From: Saccharothrix luteola
Lineage (GTDB): Bacteria > Actinomycetota > Actinomycetes > Mycobacteriales > Pseudonocardiaceae
DNA length: 64,000 nt
NCBI RefSeq assembly: GCF_020859565.1
Contig: NZ_JAJHUO010000019.1
Coordinates: 124,001-188,000 of the forward strand
Direction: 5' to 3'
This document shows, piece after piece, positions 52,552 to 61,728 of this stretch. The number at the start of each line of letters is the position of its first letter. The stretch's first letter is position 1. The position numbers were made by a program, and so were the translations under genes. The notes under the pieces are model-generated. The model did no database searches. It worked only from the letters and a program-made list of their open reading frames with translations, and was not told where the DNA came from.

Positions 52552-53861
52552 TGCGGCGGGCGGACCGCGGGCACGTGGTGGTGGTCGGCGGCGGCATCTG
52601 CGGCCTGGCCACCGCGCACCGGCTGGTGCGCGCCGGCACGCGGGTGACGTTGCTGGAGGGCAGCGACCAGCTCGGCGGGCTCGGCACGTTCTTCGCGTGG
52701 CGCGACCGCTGGGTGGAGCGCTTCTACCACTGCGTGATGCCGACCGACGACCACCTGCTCGACCTGCTCGGCGAGCTCGGGCTGCGCGACTCGATCACCT
52801 GGCGGCCGACCCGGATGGGCATGGTCGTGGACGGTCGCGCGTTCCCGTTCAACACGGCGCTGGACCTGCTCAAGTTCACCCCGTTGGGCGTTCCCGACCG
52901 GGTGAGGTTCGGCGCGGTCTCGGTGCTGCTGCGGCGGTTGGGCAAGGGCAAGGACCTCGACCGCACGCGCACCGAGGACTGGTTGCGCGGCCTGTACGGC
53001 GACCGGGTGTGGGAGCTGCTGCTCGCGCCGCTGTTCGGCGCGAAGTTCGGCGCGCGCTTCGGCGACGTGCCCGCGCTGTACCTGTGGCAGCGCCTGGGGC
53101 GCGAAGGCGCCGTGTCGGTGCGCGGGTACCCCGACGGCGGCTACCGGGCCGTGATCGACGCGCTGAGGGCGTCGATCGAGGCCGGTGGCGGGGTGGTGCG
53201 GCTGGACGCGCCGGTGCGGCGGATGGGCGTGACCGGCGAGCGGATGCGGATCGCGCTGGACGGCGGCGAGTCGGTGTCGGCGGACCACGTGGTGTCGACG
53301 CTGCCCCTGCCGCTGCTGCGGCGGCTCGCCGACGAGGACCTGGCCGCGCGGCTGCCCGACGTGCGGTTGCCGTACCAGGGCGTGGTGAACGCGCTGTTCT
53401 TCCTGCGCCGGCCGTTGTCCGGGCACTACTGGACGCCGGTGGTGCGGTCCGGCACGGAGTTCGACGGCCTGATCCAGATGACGCCGCTGGCGGGCGTGGA
53501 GCGGTACGACGGGCGGCACCTCGTCTACGCGATGCGGTACACCGACCGGGAGTCAGCGCTGTTCCAGGAGGACGACGCGGCGATCGCGGCGCGGTGGACC
53601 TCGCAGCTGCTGGCCCTGCACCCCGCGTTGTGCCGCGAGGACGTGGAGGACGTGCGGGTGTTCAAGGCGCCGTTCGTGGAACCGGTGTACCCGCTCGGGT
53701 ACCTGGCTCGCCGGCCGCCCGTGGTGGTCGCCGGCACCCCGCTGCTGCTGGCGACCACCGCGCACGTCTACCCGGACGTCACGAGCTGGAACTCGAGTGC
53801 GGGACTGGCGCGACGGGTCGCCGCGAGGCTGGCGGAGGCACCACAACCTGTTCCGGGCTGA
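52551..53861 (+). CDS. FAD-dependent oxidoreductase (amine-oxidase/UGM-like fold)
   Basis: This is a 436-residue protein. The dinucleotide site VVVVGGGICGLATAHRLVRA is followed by LLEGSDQLGG and the flavin-contact segments GYPDGGYRAVI and TTAHVYPDVTSWNS. Such proteins sit next to GT2 genes in actinobacterial glycan loci and are often annotated as protoporphyrinogen-oxidase-like; their sugar or lipid substrate is not known. ATG overlaps the GT2 stop (TGATG at 52549-52553). Its 3' end overlaps the opposing epimerase gene by 83 bases. Confidence 0.85.
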   Translation: MRRADRGHVVVVGGGICGLATAHRLVRAGTRVTLLEGSDQLGGLGTFFAWRDRWVERFYHCVMPTDDHLLDLLGELGLRDSITWRPTRMGMVVDGRAFPFNTALDLLKFTPLGVPDRVRFGAVSVLLRRLGKGKDLDRTRTEDWLRGLYGDRVWELLLAPLFGAKFGARFGDVPALYLWQRLGREGAVSVRGYPDGGYRAVIDALRASIEAGGGVVRLDAPVRRMGVTGERMRIALDGGESVSADHVVSTLPLPLLRRLADEDLAARLPDVRLPYQGVVNALFFLRRPLSGHYWTPVVRSGTEFDGLIQMTPLAGVERYDGRHLVYAMRYTDRESALFQEDDAAIAARWTSQLLALHPALCREDVEDVRVFKAPFVEPVYPLGYLARRPPVVVAGTPLLLATTAHVYPDVTSWNSSAGLARRVAARLAEAPQPVPG

Positions 53862-54990
53862 GCCGCCGGGCGTGCACCGGTTCGCCGCGGACGAGTTGCC
53901 GGAGCGCGTCGGCGATCCGGGCGGACGGCGAGCCGGTGCCGTAGGGCGACGGGATGTGCTCCAGGCGTGCTCGGTGGCCCGCCACGTCGTCCAGCCACCG
54001 CAGCACTTCCGCGCACACCCGCGGTCCCGGCGGCACCAGGGTGCCGAACGTGCCCTCGATCTCGGGGCGTTCCGTGCTGCGGCGCACCACGACCACCGGC
54101 CGCTTGAGGACGCTGACCTCCTCCTGGATGCCGCCGGAGTCGGACACGACCACGGCGGCGCACCGGGCCAGCGCCAGGAACGCCGGGTACGCCTGGGGCT
54201 CGACGACCTTGAGCCGCCCGAGCAGGGCCGTGAGCCCGAACGCCTCGACCCGCTTGGCCGTGCGCGGGTGCAGGGGCAGCACCACCGGCAGCGGCAGGCG
54301 GTTCAGCTCGCGCAGGATCGTCTCCAGGTTGACCGGGTCGTCCACGTTCTCCGGCCGGTGGACGGTGGCCAGCACGTAGCCGTCGCGCTCGAGCTCGTGC
54401 GCGGCCAGGACGACGGCCTCCTCGTCACGGCCCGGCAGCGCGGTCTGGAGGGCTTCGACCACGGTGTTGCCGGTGATCGCGATGCGCTCCTCGGGCACGC
54501 TCTCGGCCAGCAGGTTGGCGTGGTTGAGCGAGGTCGGCGCGCAGCACAGGTCGGCGAGGTGGTCGATGGCGACCCGGTTGTGCTCCTCGGGCATCGCCCG
54601 GTCGTAGCTGCGCAGCCCCGCTTCCACGTGCACCAGCGGCACGTCGTTGGCGTTGGCGGCCAACGCGCCGGCGAGCGCGGACGTCGTGTCGCCCTGCACG
54701 ATCACCGCCCTGGTCGGGTGCTGCGCCAGCAGCTCGTCCACCGCCGCGATGGCCGCGCCGAGCTGACCGCCGCGGCTGCCACCCCCGACGGCCAGCTCGT
54801 GGAACCGGCCCGGGCGGCCGATGTCCTGCCGGATCCGGTGGTACATCGCGGTGTCGTAGTGCTGTCCGGTGTAGACGACGGTGGCGTTGGCGCCCATCAC
54901 GCGGATCAGCGGCGCGAGCTTGATCAGCTCCGGCCTGGTGCCGCACACCATCGTGACGGTGCCGGGGACTCCCTGGTCGATCGGACCCAC
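53779..54990 (-). CDS. wecB: UDP-N-acetylglucosamine 2-epimerase (non-hydrolysing)
   Basis: This is a 403-residue protein. WecB motifs are CGTRPELIKLAPLI (about 16-29), QGDTTSA, HVEAGLRSYDRAMPEEHNR, HRPENVD, and the SDSGGIQEE catalytic-site loop. It makes UDP-ManNAc for the polysaccharide. The ~30 C-terminal residues (Pro/Ser-rich, ending in five serines) go beyond the normal family end and lie in the overlap with the opposing FAD oxidoreductase. The start is GTG 54990. Confidence 0.92.
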   Translation of the reverse strand: MGPIDQGVPGTVTMVCGTRPELIKLAPLIRVMGANATVVYTGQHYDTAMYHRIRQDIGRPGRFHELAVGGGSRGGQLGAAIAAVDELLAQHPTRAVIVQGDTTSALAGALAANANDVPLVHVEAGLRSYDRAMPEEHNRVAIDHLADLCCAPTSLNHANLLAESVPEERIAITGNTVVEALQTALPGRDEEAVVLAAHELERDGYVLATVHRPENVDDPVNLETILRELNRLPLPVVLPLHPRTAKRVEAFGLTALLGRLKVVEPQAYPAFLALARCAAVVVSDSGGIQEEVSVLKRPVVVVRRSTERPEIEGTFGTLVPPGPRVCAEVLRWLDDVAGHRARLEHIPSPYGTGSPSARIADALRQLVRGEPVHARRLSPEQVVVPPPASRRPVAPVPHSSSSS

Positions 54991-55165
54991 CTCCAGTCGC
55001 GGATGACGCGCGCCCGGGGCGCGATCGCGGTGAAGGTTAGAGTCACGGGGGCGGATTTCCCTTGTGGCTCAGTCGATCGAGTGAATCTGAACGTGGTGGC
55101 GCTCGAGTTGTCGGTGCGGCTCAGTAGATTGGTGAGTGGATCATTCTGGAGTGGACGGATTTGTG

Positions 55166-56116
55166 ATGTTCCGAAGACACGCGGCTTTGATCACCACGGC
55201 GTTGCTCGTCGCCGTGGTGGTGGGACCTTCGCACGCGCAGGCGTCCGGGACCGTGCTGCTGCCCGACCTGCGGCAGGCGCCGGTGGGGTGTAGCGGCGGG
55301 TACTCCGGCGACCCGTCGCGGTGCGTCGACTGGGACGTGTGCCCGGTCGCCGACCCGGCCGCGCCGAACGGCGAGTGCGTGCAAGTGGGCCCGATCGGGG
55401 CGGTCCGGTTGAGGTTCACCACATCGGCGGACAACGTCGGCGACGGGCCGCTGGTGATCCACGGCAGCAGGCGCGACGTCGGGCAGCGGGAGATGACCGC
55501 GCGGCAGGCGTTCCAGTCCGCTGTGGACGGTTCGATCCCGATGGACTACGCGCGGGCGCAGCACCCCATCCCGGCCACCATGTACTACGAGCCGGCGGTG
55601 ACGCACGAGCACTGGCACCTGCTCGGCTTCGAGCACTTCCAACTCCGCACGCTGTCGGGTGACACGGTGGTGACCGACCGGAAGACCGGCTTCTGCCTCG
55701 GCGACCGGTACGCGGTCAGCGGCCACCTGCCGAACCGGCCGACCGCGGACGACAGCCCGCAGGGGCGGTTGGCGGCGTTGTTGCGGACGAACCGGTGCGG
55801 CCACCACGCGCCGGAGGCGTTGAGCGTGGTGCAGGGCATCTCGGTCGGCTCGGGCGACGACTACCCGCACACGGTCGACTTCCAGTGGCTGGACATCACC
55901 AAGGTGCCGTCGGGTGTGTACGACGTGGTGAACATCGTGAACGGTGACCGCACCCTGGTCGAGAAGTCGTACGCGAACAACGCCTCGGCGATGACCATCT
56001 CGATCCGCTGGCCGGGCAACGCCACCGAGCCGCCGGCCACGATCACCATGCCGCCGCAGGTGCGGCTGGTGCGGAACTGCCCCGGCGCGGAACAGTGCGC
56101 CACCTTGCGCGACTGA
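55166..56116 (+). CDS. Secreted lysyl-oxidase-like protein
   Basis: This is a 316-residue protein with a signal peptide (1-27). The copper-site segment THEHWHLLGFEHFQLRTL (about 149-166) corresponds to the His-rich motif of lysyl oxidases, and YDVVNIVNGDRTLVEKSYAN is the conserved C-terminal strand pair. Eukaryotic homologues oxidise lysines to cross-link matrix proteins; bacterial ones are mostly uncharacterised but may act on extracellular protein or wall. Its position at the end of a polysaccharide locus makes a surface role plausible. The start is ATG 55166; GTG 55163 is adjacent. Confidence 0.85.
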   Translation: MFRRHAALITTALLVAVVVGPSHAQASGTVLLPDLRQAPVGCSGGYSGDPSRCVDWDVCPVADPAAPNGECVQVGPIGAVRLRFTTSADNVGDGPLVIHGSRRDVGQREMTARQAFQSAVDGSIPMDYARAQHPIPATMYYEPAVTHEHWHLLGFEHFQLRTLSGDTVVTDRKTGFCLGDRYAVSGHLPNRPTADDSPQGRLAALLRTNRCGHHAPEALSVVQGISVGSGDDYPHTVDFQWLDITKVPSGVYDVVNIVNGDRTLVEKSYANNASAMTISIRWPGNATEPPATITMPPQVRLVRNCPGAEQCATLRD

Positions 56117-56566
56117 CGCGCCGAGTGGTCGGCTGAGAGAGCTGCCGAGCGGCCTGTCGACGGATGCGCCGGGGACCGCTGAGGGATGCGCCGACGGACC
56201 TGACGAGGGACCTGCGCGCCCGACCCGCTGGGGCAACCCCGGGTTGGGCTGCCGACCTGGGGACGGCGTGCGTGGCCGACCCGACGAGCGGCTTGCGTGG
56301 CCGACCCGGCGAGCGGCTTGGGCGGTCGACTCGCCGGGCAACCCCGACGGCTGGGCAGGGTTGCGCTGCCGACCGGGCGGGCCGACCGCCGACGTGATGT
56401 GCGGCTGACCGGTCGAGTGCCTGCCGGCACCGGGCCGGGGTCCGGGCCGCCGGGCGTCGCCTGGATGTCCTCTGAGGAGGACGGATACCCGGTCGCGCCG
56501 GCGTTTGGCGGCCCCGCCCTCCGGGAATTCGCCAGACGTCCGGATCTGCGACCGAAGGGTGAGGCC
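56117..56566. other. 450-base spacer with degenerate repeats
   Basis: Between 56150 and 56400 variants of 'gccgacccggcgagcggcttg' recur (for example 56275-56295 and 56299-56320) with weaker copies around, much like the repeat spacer at 5085. No gene is seen. The region 56530-56566 supplies the AAGGGTGAGG ribosome site of the next gene. Confidence 0.45.
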
Positions 56567-57415
56567 ATGTCGTTGGCCACCGAGAACCGAGTGCTCGAAG
56601 GTCGCTACCGGTTGGCCGGCAAGCTCGGCACGGGCGGTGCGGCGGAGGTCCACCGGGGATGGGACCTGCTGCTCCGCCGGTTCGTGGCGGTCAAGGTGTT
56701 CGACGGCGACGAGGTGGACGGGCGTCGGTTCGACAACGAGGTCCGCACGTTGGCCGGGCTGTCGCACCCCGGGCTGCTGTCCGTCTACGACGTCGGCACG
56801 TGCGACGGGACGTCGTTCGTGGTGATGCAGCTGGTCGAAGGCACGACCTTGCGCGACCGGCTGCTGGACGGCACGTTCACGCCCGCGCAGGTGCGCGCCC
56901 TCGGCCACCAGCTCGCCGACACCCTCGCCCACGTGCACGAACAGCAGGTCGTGCACCGCGACGTGAAGCCGTCGAACGTCCTGCTCGACGGCTCCGACAC
57001 CGCCTACCTCGCCGACTTCGGCCTGGCCCGCTCGCTCGGCTCGACCCGCATCACCAAGACCACCGAGGTCGTCGGCACCGCCGCCTACCTGGCGCCCGAG
57101 CAGGTGCGCGGCGAGGAGGTGGGCCCGCCCGCGGACGTCTACGCGCTCGGCCTGCTCCTCCTGGAGTGCCTGACCGGCTACCGCGAGTACCAGGGCAACC
57201 GGGTCGAGGCCGCCATCGCCCGCCTGCACCGCCCGCCCCACGTGCCGCACGACGTGCCCGCCGGCCTGGCCCGCCTGCTCGCGGCGATGACCTCGCTGTC
57301 CGCCCGCCGCCGCCCCACGGCCGCCCAGGTCGCCGACAAGCTGCGCCCCGCACCGGCGGCCCTGCCGCGCGACCGGCTCCTCTGCGGCGCCCGGACGTCC
57401 GCTCGTCCCGCCTAG
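56567..57415 (+). CDS. Cytoplasmic Ser/Thr protein kinase
   Basis: This is a 282-residue protein, a kinase domain alone: LEGRYRLAGKLGTGGAAEVH, the lysine in VAVKVF, HRDVKPSNVLL, DFGLARS and the APEQVRG activation-segment end. There is no membrane segment or sensor domain, unlike the kinase at 23662. The gene's partner is not apparent; the neighbouring lysyl-oxidase-like gene is 450 bases upstream. Its stop overlaps the stop of the opposing hydrolase. Confidence 0.92.
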   Translation: MSLATENRVLEGRYRLAGKLGTGGAAEVHRGWDLLLRRFVAVKVFDGDEVDGRRFDNEVRTLAGLSHPGLLSVYDVGTCDGTSFVVMQLVEGTTLRDRLLDGTFTPAQVRALGHQLADTLAHVHEQQVVHRDVKPSNVLLDGSDTAYLADFGLARSLGSTRITKTTEVVGTAAYLAPEQVRGEEVGPPADVYALGLLLLECLTGYREYQGNRVEAAIARLHRPPHVPHDVPAGLARLLAAMTSLSARRRPTAAQVADKLRPAPAALPRDRLLCGARTSARPA

Positions 57416-58194
57416 AGCGTCGCCAGGAACCGCTCGAGCGCGTCGGTGAACTCCGCCGGCCGTTCGAGGTTGGGCAGGTGGCCCGCCCCGGCGATCACGG
57501 CGAGTGTCGAACCGGGGATGGTCGCGTGCATCCGCTCGGCCACGGTGACCGGCGTGTACTCGTCCTCCTCGCCGACGACCACGAGCGCCGGCACGGCGAC
57601 GCGGGACAGCGAGTCCACGTAGTCGGGCCGTTCCGCGCGCCCGCGCCAGCCCGCCGCCGCGCCCTCCGGCGACGTGCCGCGCATCATCCCCAGCACGTGC
57701 TCGGCGACGGCCGGCAGCGCGACGACGTTGTGCGGCGAGATCATCTTGTCCAGCACCTCGTCGGCGTACGGACCCATGCCCTCGCGCAGCACCCGCGCCG
57801 CCAGCTCTCGCCGCAGGTCGCGGGCCGCCGTCGGGTCCGCCTCGGGGAACGTGTCCGCCAGCACGAGCGCACGGACGCGTGACGGGTGCGCTCGGTGCAA
57901 TTCCATGGCGATCTGGCCGCCCATCGACAGCCCGCACACCACCACCCGGTCCAGGTCGAGGCGGTCGAGCAGGTCGATCAGGTCGTCGGCGAACGCGCCC
58001 CACGGCGTCGTGCCGGGCACGACCGTCGTCTCACCGTATCCGCGCAGGTCAGGCGCGATGACCCGGTAACGGGAGCGCAGCCGTTCGACCTGGGGCCGCC
58101 ACATCGTCCGGTTGAACGGGTGGCCGTGCACGAGCAGCACCGGGACGCCGTCGCCCTCGTCGTCGTAGGCGATGTCGATGTCGTTGACCCGCAT
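57412..58194 (-). CDS. Alpha/beta-hydrolase (enol-lactonase/haloperoxidase type)
   Basis: This is a 260-residue protein. HGHPFNRTMW oxyanion segment, nucleophile elbow GLSMGG (Ser near 90), acid in VVGEEDEYTP and the histidine in GAGHLPNLE are all present. It resembles 3-oxoadipate enol-lactonase and cofactor-free haloperoxidases; the substrate is unknown. It is divergent from the MocR gene, with the MocR-type direct repeats between them, so it is a likely target of that regulator. Confidence 0.88.
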   Translation of the reverse strand: MRVNDIDIAYDDEGDGVPVLLVHGHPFNRTMWRPQVERLRSRYRVIAPDLRGYGETTVVPGTTPWGAFADDLIDLLDRLDLDRVVVCGLSMGGQIAMELHRAHPSRVRALVLADTFPEADPTAARDLRRELAARVLREGMGPYADEVLDKMISPHNVVALPAVAEHVLGMMRGTSPEGAAAGWRGRAERPDYVDSLSRVAVPALVVVGEEDEYTPVTVAERMHATIPGSTLAVIAGAGHLPNLERPAEFTDALERFLATL

Positions 58195-58244
58195 GATCCC
58201 CCCAGCATCCGTTGACGGGAGAAGCCTAGGAAGGCCACCATGCC

Positions 58245-58277
58245 CGGTGCAATGAAAACAATGCTCTCGGTGCAATG
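58245..58277. promoter_or_regulatory. MocR-type direct-repeat operator
   Basis: CGGTGCAATG occurs at 58245-58254 and 58268-58277, 23 bp apart in direct orientation, as known for MocR regulators such as PdxR and GabR. The second copy overlaps the first possible ATG (58275) of the regulator. Confidence 0.65.
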
Positions 58278-58289
58278 TGGGGTGCACGC

Positions 58290-59603
58290 GTGGCGGACTA
58301 CCGCCTGATCGCCGACCGGCTCGCCGCCGAGGTCGCGGCCGGCCGGCTCAAGCCGGGTGACCGGCTGCCGCCGCAACGCGCGTTCGCCCGCAGGCACCGC
58401 ATCGCGGGCTCCACTGCGGCCCGCGTCTACGGCGAGCTGATCCGACGCGGGCTCGCGGTCGGCGAGGTCGGGCGTGGCACGTTCGTGCGGGCCGCACGCC
58501 CTCCGGTCGAGCCCGCGCTGGCCGAGCCGGGCGGTGCGCGGGTCGACCTGGAGCTGAACTTCTGCGTGCTGCCCGACCAGCCCGCCCTGCTGGCGCCCGG
58601 CCTCGACCGGCTCGTCCGGCACGGGCTCGGCGACGCGCTCACGCCGGTCGGCGTCCGCGGCACGCCCGAAGCACGCGCCGCCGCCGCAGGCACCCTGGCA
58701 CGCGGCGGGTGGACGCCGGACGAGCGCCGGGTCCTGTTCACCGGCAACGGCAGGCAGGCGATCGCGGCGGCCGTGTCGGCGTTGGTGCCGGTCGGCGGGC
58801 GGCTCGGGGTGGAGGCCGTCACCTACCCGGTGGTGAAGGCGATCGCGACCAGGCTGGGCATCACGCTCGTGCCGCTGCCGGTGGACGACGCGGGCGTGCT
58901 GCCGCAGGCCCTCCGCGCGGCCGACGTGCGCGCCGTCTACCTCCAGCCGACCCTGCACAACCCGCTCGGCGCCACCATGCCCGAACGACGCCGCGCCGAA
59001 CTCGTCGACACCGTGCGCGAGCTGGACGTCCAGGTGATCGAGGACGCCATCTACGCCTTCCTGGGCCCCGACCTGCCGCCGCTCGCGCCCGAGCGCACGA
59101 CCGTGGTGGACAGCCTGTCCAAGCGCCTCGCGCCCGGACTGACGGTCGGGTTCGCCGTCCCGCCCGGACACCTGGTCGACCGGGTCGCCGCCGCCGCGCG
59201 CTCCGGCGGCTGGGCCGTCGGCCACTTCGCGCTCGCCGCCGCGACCGAGTGGCTCGCCGACGGCACCGTGGCGTCCATAGTGGACCGAAAACGGGCCCTC
59301 GCGCACGAACGGCAGCAGCTCGTGCGCGCCCGCTTGGCCGGCTTCGACATCAGCGCCGACCCCGGCTCCTACCACTGCTGGTGGCGGCTGCCGGACCGGT
59401 GGCGGGCCGAGACGTTCGTCGCCGCCGCGGCACGGCGGGGCATCGCCATCACGCCCGCCGCCGCGTTCGCGGTCGGGCCCGGCCACGCGCCGAACGCCGT
59501 CCGCCTCGCCCTCGGCTCCGCGCCGGCGCCGGCCCTGGCCGCCGCGCTGGACGTGCTCGCCGCGCTCGCCGAGGGCAGCCCGGAGGACGAGCAGGTCGAC
59601 TAG
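58290..59603 (+). CDS. MocR-family (GntR-aminotransferase) regulator
   Basis: This is a ~437-residue protein. The N-terminal GntR winged helix (YRLIADRLAAEVAAGRLKPG; RHRIAGSTAARVYGEL) is joined to a fold type I PLP domain; VVDSLSKRLAPGLTVGF carries the PLP lysine (SLSKRLA). GTG 58290 is preferred, with GTGGGG seven bases upstream, because ATG 58275 lies inside the operator repeat. It probably controls the divergent hydrolase in response to PLP or an amino compound. Confidence 0.9.
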   Translation: MADYRLIADRLAAEVAAGRLKPGDRLPPQRAFARRHRIAGSTAARVYGELIRRGLAVGEVGRGTFVRAARPPVEPALAEPGGARVDLELNFCVLPDQPALLAPGLDRLVRHGLGDALTPVGVRGTPEARAAAAGTLARGGWTPDERRVLFTGNGRQAIAAAVSALVPVGGRLGVEAVTYPVVKAIATRLGITLVPLPVDDAGVLPQALRAADVRAVYLQPTLHNPLGATMPERRRAELVDTVRELDVQVIEDAIYAFLGPDLPPLAPERTTVVDSLSKRLAPGLTVGFAVPPGHLVDRVAAAARSGGWAVGHFALAAATEWLADGTVASIVDRKRALAHERQQLVRARLAGFDISADPGSYHCWWRLPDRWRAETFVAAAARRGIAITPAAAFAVGPGHAPNAVRLALGSAPAPALAAALDVLAALAEGSPEDEQVD

Positions 59604-59612
59604 AGTCGCGCC

Positions 59613-60593
59613 ATGACCAGGGTGCCTTGGCTGCTCGACGCCGATCCGGCGCTGCGCTGGCAGGTCGAGCGCGACCTCGTCCACGAGCCGCCCGAGGTCT
59701 GGGAGGCGACGCGGGCCCGGATCGCGACCGAGGGCTTCGGCGCACGCCTGCTCGCGCTCCAGGACCCGGACGGCCAGTGGGCGGGTGGCGCGTTCTTCTC
59801 CGCCGGCTTCGACTTCCACGGCCCGGAGGCCGCCGAAGGCGCCGGTCAGCCGTGGACGGCGACGACGTGGACGCTGTGCTCGTTGCGGGAGTGGGGCATG
59901 GACCCCGAGGTCCTGCGCGAACGCCGCACGGCCGAGCTGCTGGAGCGCAACTGCCGCTGGGAGTACGACGACCTGCCGTACTGGGGCGGCGAGGTCGACT
60001 GCTGCATCAACGCGTGGACGGTCCAGAACGGCCTGTGGCTCGGCGCCGACGTCACCGGCATCGTGGACTGGTTCGTGGAGCACCGCCTGCCCGACGGTGG
60101 CTGGAACTGCGAGTGGGTCGAGGGCTCGACGCGGTCGTCGTTCCACTCGACCCTCAACTCCCTCAAGGGACTGCTCGCCTACGACGCCGCGACCGGCGGC
60201 ACGGACGCGACCCGAGCCGCCCGCCGGGCCGGCGAGGAGTACCTGCTGGCCCGCGGGCTGTTCCGCAGGCTGTCCACGGGCGAGCCGGTGGCGCCGTGGG
60301 TGAACCGCTTCTCGTACCCGTTCCGCTGGTTCTACAGCGTGCTCAACGCGGCCGAGTACTTCCGCCAGGTCTGGCTGCTCGACGGCACGCCGCCGGACCC
60401 GCGCATGGCCGACGCGATCGAGCTCGTCCGCGCCGAGCGACAGCCCGACGGCACGTGGCTCCAAGCCCGCAGGCACCCCGGACGCGTGTGGTTCGAGGTC
60501 GACGTGCCGGCGGGGGAGCCGTCGAAGTGGCTGACCCTGTACGGAACCCGCGTGCTCGACTGGTGGGACGCCAACGCCGGGTCAGCGCCCTAG
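59613..60593 (+). CDS. Squalene-cyclase-fold (terpenoid cyclase/prenyltransferase-like) protein
   Basis: This is a 326-residue protein with alpha/alpha-barrel features of the terpene-cyclase superfamily: repeated W/G-rich segments such as QDPDGQWAGG, LPDGGWNCEW and RQPDGTW (QW-like motifs). It lacks the DxDD motif and is half the length of a squalene-hopene cyclase, so it is probably not a classical cyclase. It lies 9 bases after MocR and may be its operon partner. Function unknown. Confidence 0.72.
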   Translation: MTRVPWLLDADPALRWQVERDLVHEPPEVWEATRARIATEGFGARLLALQDPDGQWAGGAFFSAGFDFHGPEAAEGAGQPWTATTWTLCSLREWGMDPEVLRERRTAELLERNCRWEYDDLPYWGGEVDCCINAWTVQNGLWLGADVTGIVDWFVEHRLPDGGWNCEWVEGSTRSSFHSTLNSLKGLLAYDAATGGTDATRAARRAGEEYLLARGLFRRLSTGEPVAPWVNRFSYPFRWFYSVLNAAEYFRQVWLLDGTPPDPRMADAIELVRAERQPDGTWLQARRHPGRVWFEVDVPAGEPSKWLTLYGTRVLDWWDANAGSAP

Positions 60594-61663
60594 GAAATCA
60601 CCAACCACGCCAGGAGGCGGCCCCGCGACCAGCAGCGGCCGACGGCTTCGGCGTGCCGGGCCGACCCGTCGAACACCGCCACGCCGAGGATGCTGTGGCC
60701 GGAGGCGGGGCGATCGCCGAGCGTCGGTATCGACGGCGCGACCCCGACCCCTTCCGCCGACACCCACGCCACCGGCCGGTCCGCGGCCACCTCGTCGAGG
60801 CGGTGCAGGAAGCGCACGCGGTTCTCCGGCGGGAACTTCGACAACGCCCACGTCGTGGTGACGACCGGCAGGGCGTCCGCCGGGACGCGGGCGACGGCGT
60901 CGGGCAGCACGTCGACGGCGTCACCTCGCAGCAGCAGCGGGGGGTCCGTCGCCGCCAACGCGATCTCCGCGTCGAGCCTCGCGATCCGCGCTCGATCGTC
61001 GGGTGGCGGGCAGGCGCGCAACCAGCGGGCGTCGTCCGCGTCCGTCACGTCGAGCGGATCGACGTCGACGCCCACCTTGGCGACGACCTCGGGCAGCGCC
61101 CGCGCCGGGACGGGCAGGCCACCCACGATCGACGCCGACACCTGCACGGGAGAGGACGGGTCGCCCAGCGAGTTGCCGTCGCTGTACGCGATGCCGACGC
61201 GGTCGACCGTGAGGTTGAGGCCGGCCGGACCACCCACGTCGATCAGCCCGACCGCGCTCGCGCCCACCCGTCGTGCCGCCTCGGCGATGGCCGGGTACAG
61301 CACCGCGGCCCGTCCGGTCTCGTCGGCGCGGTGCCGGCGGCGCACGGCGATGTCGACCACCGAGTCGGTCAGGCGCAGCAGCGCGTCGATCGCCGCGTCG
61401 GCGGCGGCGTCGCCGTCCCCGGCGGCGTAGGCGGCGGCGAGTGCCGGGGCGCGTCCGGCGAGGGCGAGGTCGTGCAGCGCGGCGAGGATGACCGCGGGGT
61501 GCCGCTTGCGCGCCGGCGCCGACTCGATGGCGCGCAGCGCCTCGTCGGATTCGCTCAGGGCGACCACGACGCGTTCGTGCAGCGGCGAAGTCCCGTCGGC
61601 GTCGACCTCGCCGAACCGCCGGTACACCTCGGCGAGCGTGCGCGCCCGTGCTCGACCTGGCAT
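60590..61663 (-). CDS. DUF2332-family protein
   Basis: This is a 357-residue protein. DUF2332 hallmarks as I recall them are FGEVDADGTSPLHERVVVAL, EIGTSAG-like here as DVGGPAGLNLTVDRV, and VTTTWALSKFPPENRVRFL. The GLNL segment suggests a Rossmann-like, SAM-type fold, but no activity is known. Its stop overlaps that of the squalene-cyclase-fold gene. It is divergent from 61729. Confidence 0.78.
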   Translation of the reverse strand: MPGRARARTLAEVYRRFGEVDADGTSPLHERVVVALSESDEALRAIESAPARKRHPAVILAALHDLALAGRAPALAAAYAAGDGDAAADAAIDALLRLTDSVVDIAVRRRHRADETGRAAVLYPAIAEAARRVGASAVGLIDVGGPAGLNLTVDRVGIAYSDGNSLGDPSSPVQVSASIVGGLPVPARALPEVVAKVGVDVDPLDVTDADDARWLRACPPPDDRARIARLDAEIALAATDPPLLLRGDAVDVLPDAVARVPADALPVVTTTWALSKFPPENRVRFLHRLDEVAADRPVAWVSAEGVGVAPSIPTLGDRPASGHSILGVAVFDGSARHAEAVGRCWSRGRLLAWLVIS

Positions 61664-61728
61664 CCCGGCGATCCTACGGGTCGGCCGGTGCTAGCGTGCC
61701 CGGCCATGCGTCGATCAAGGGCCCGGTG

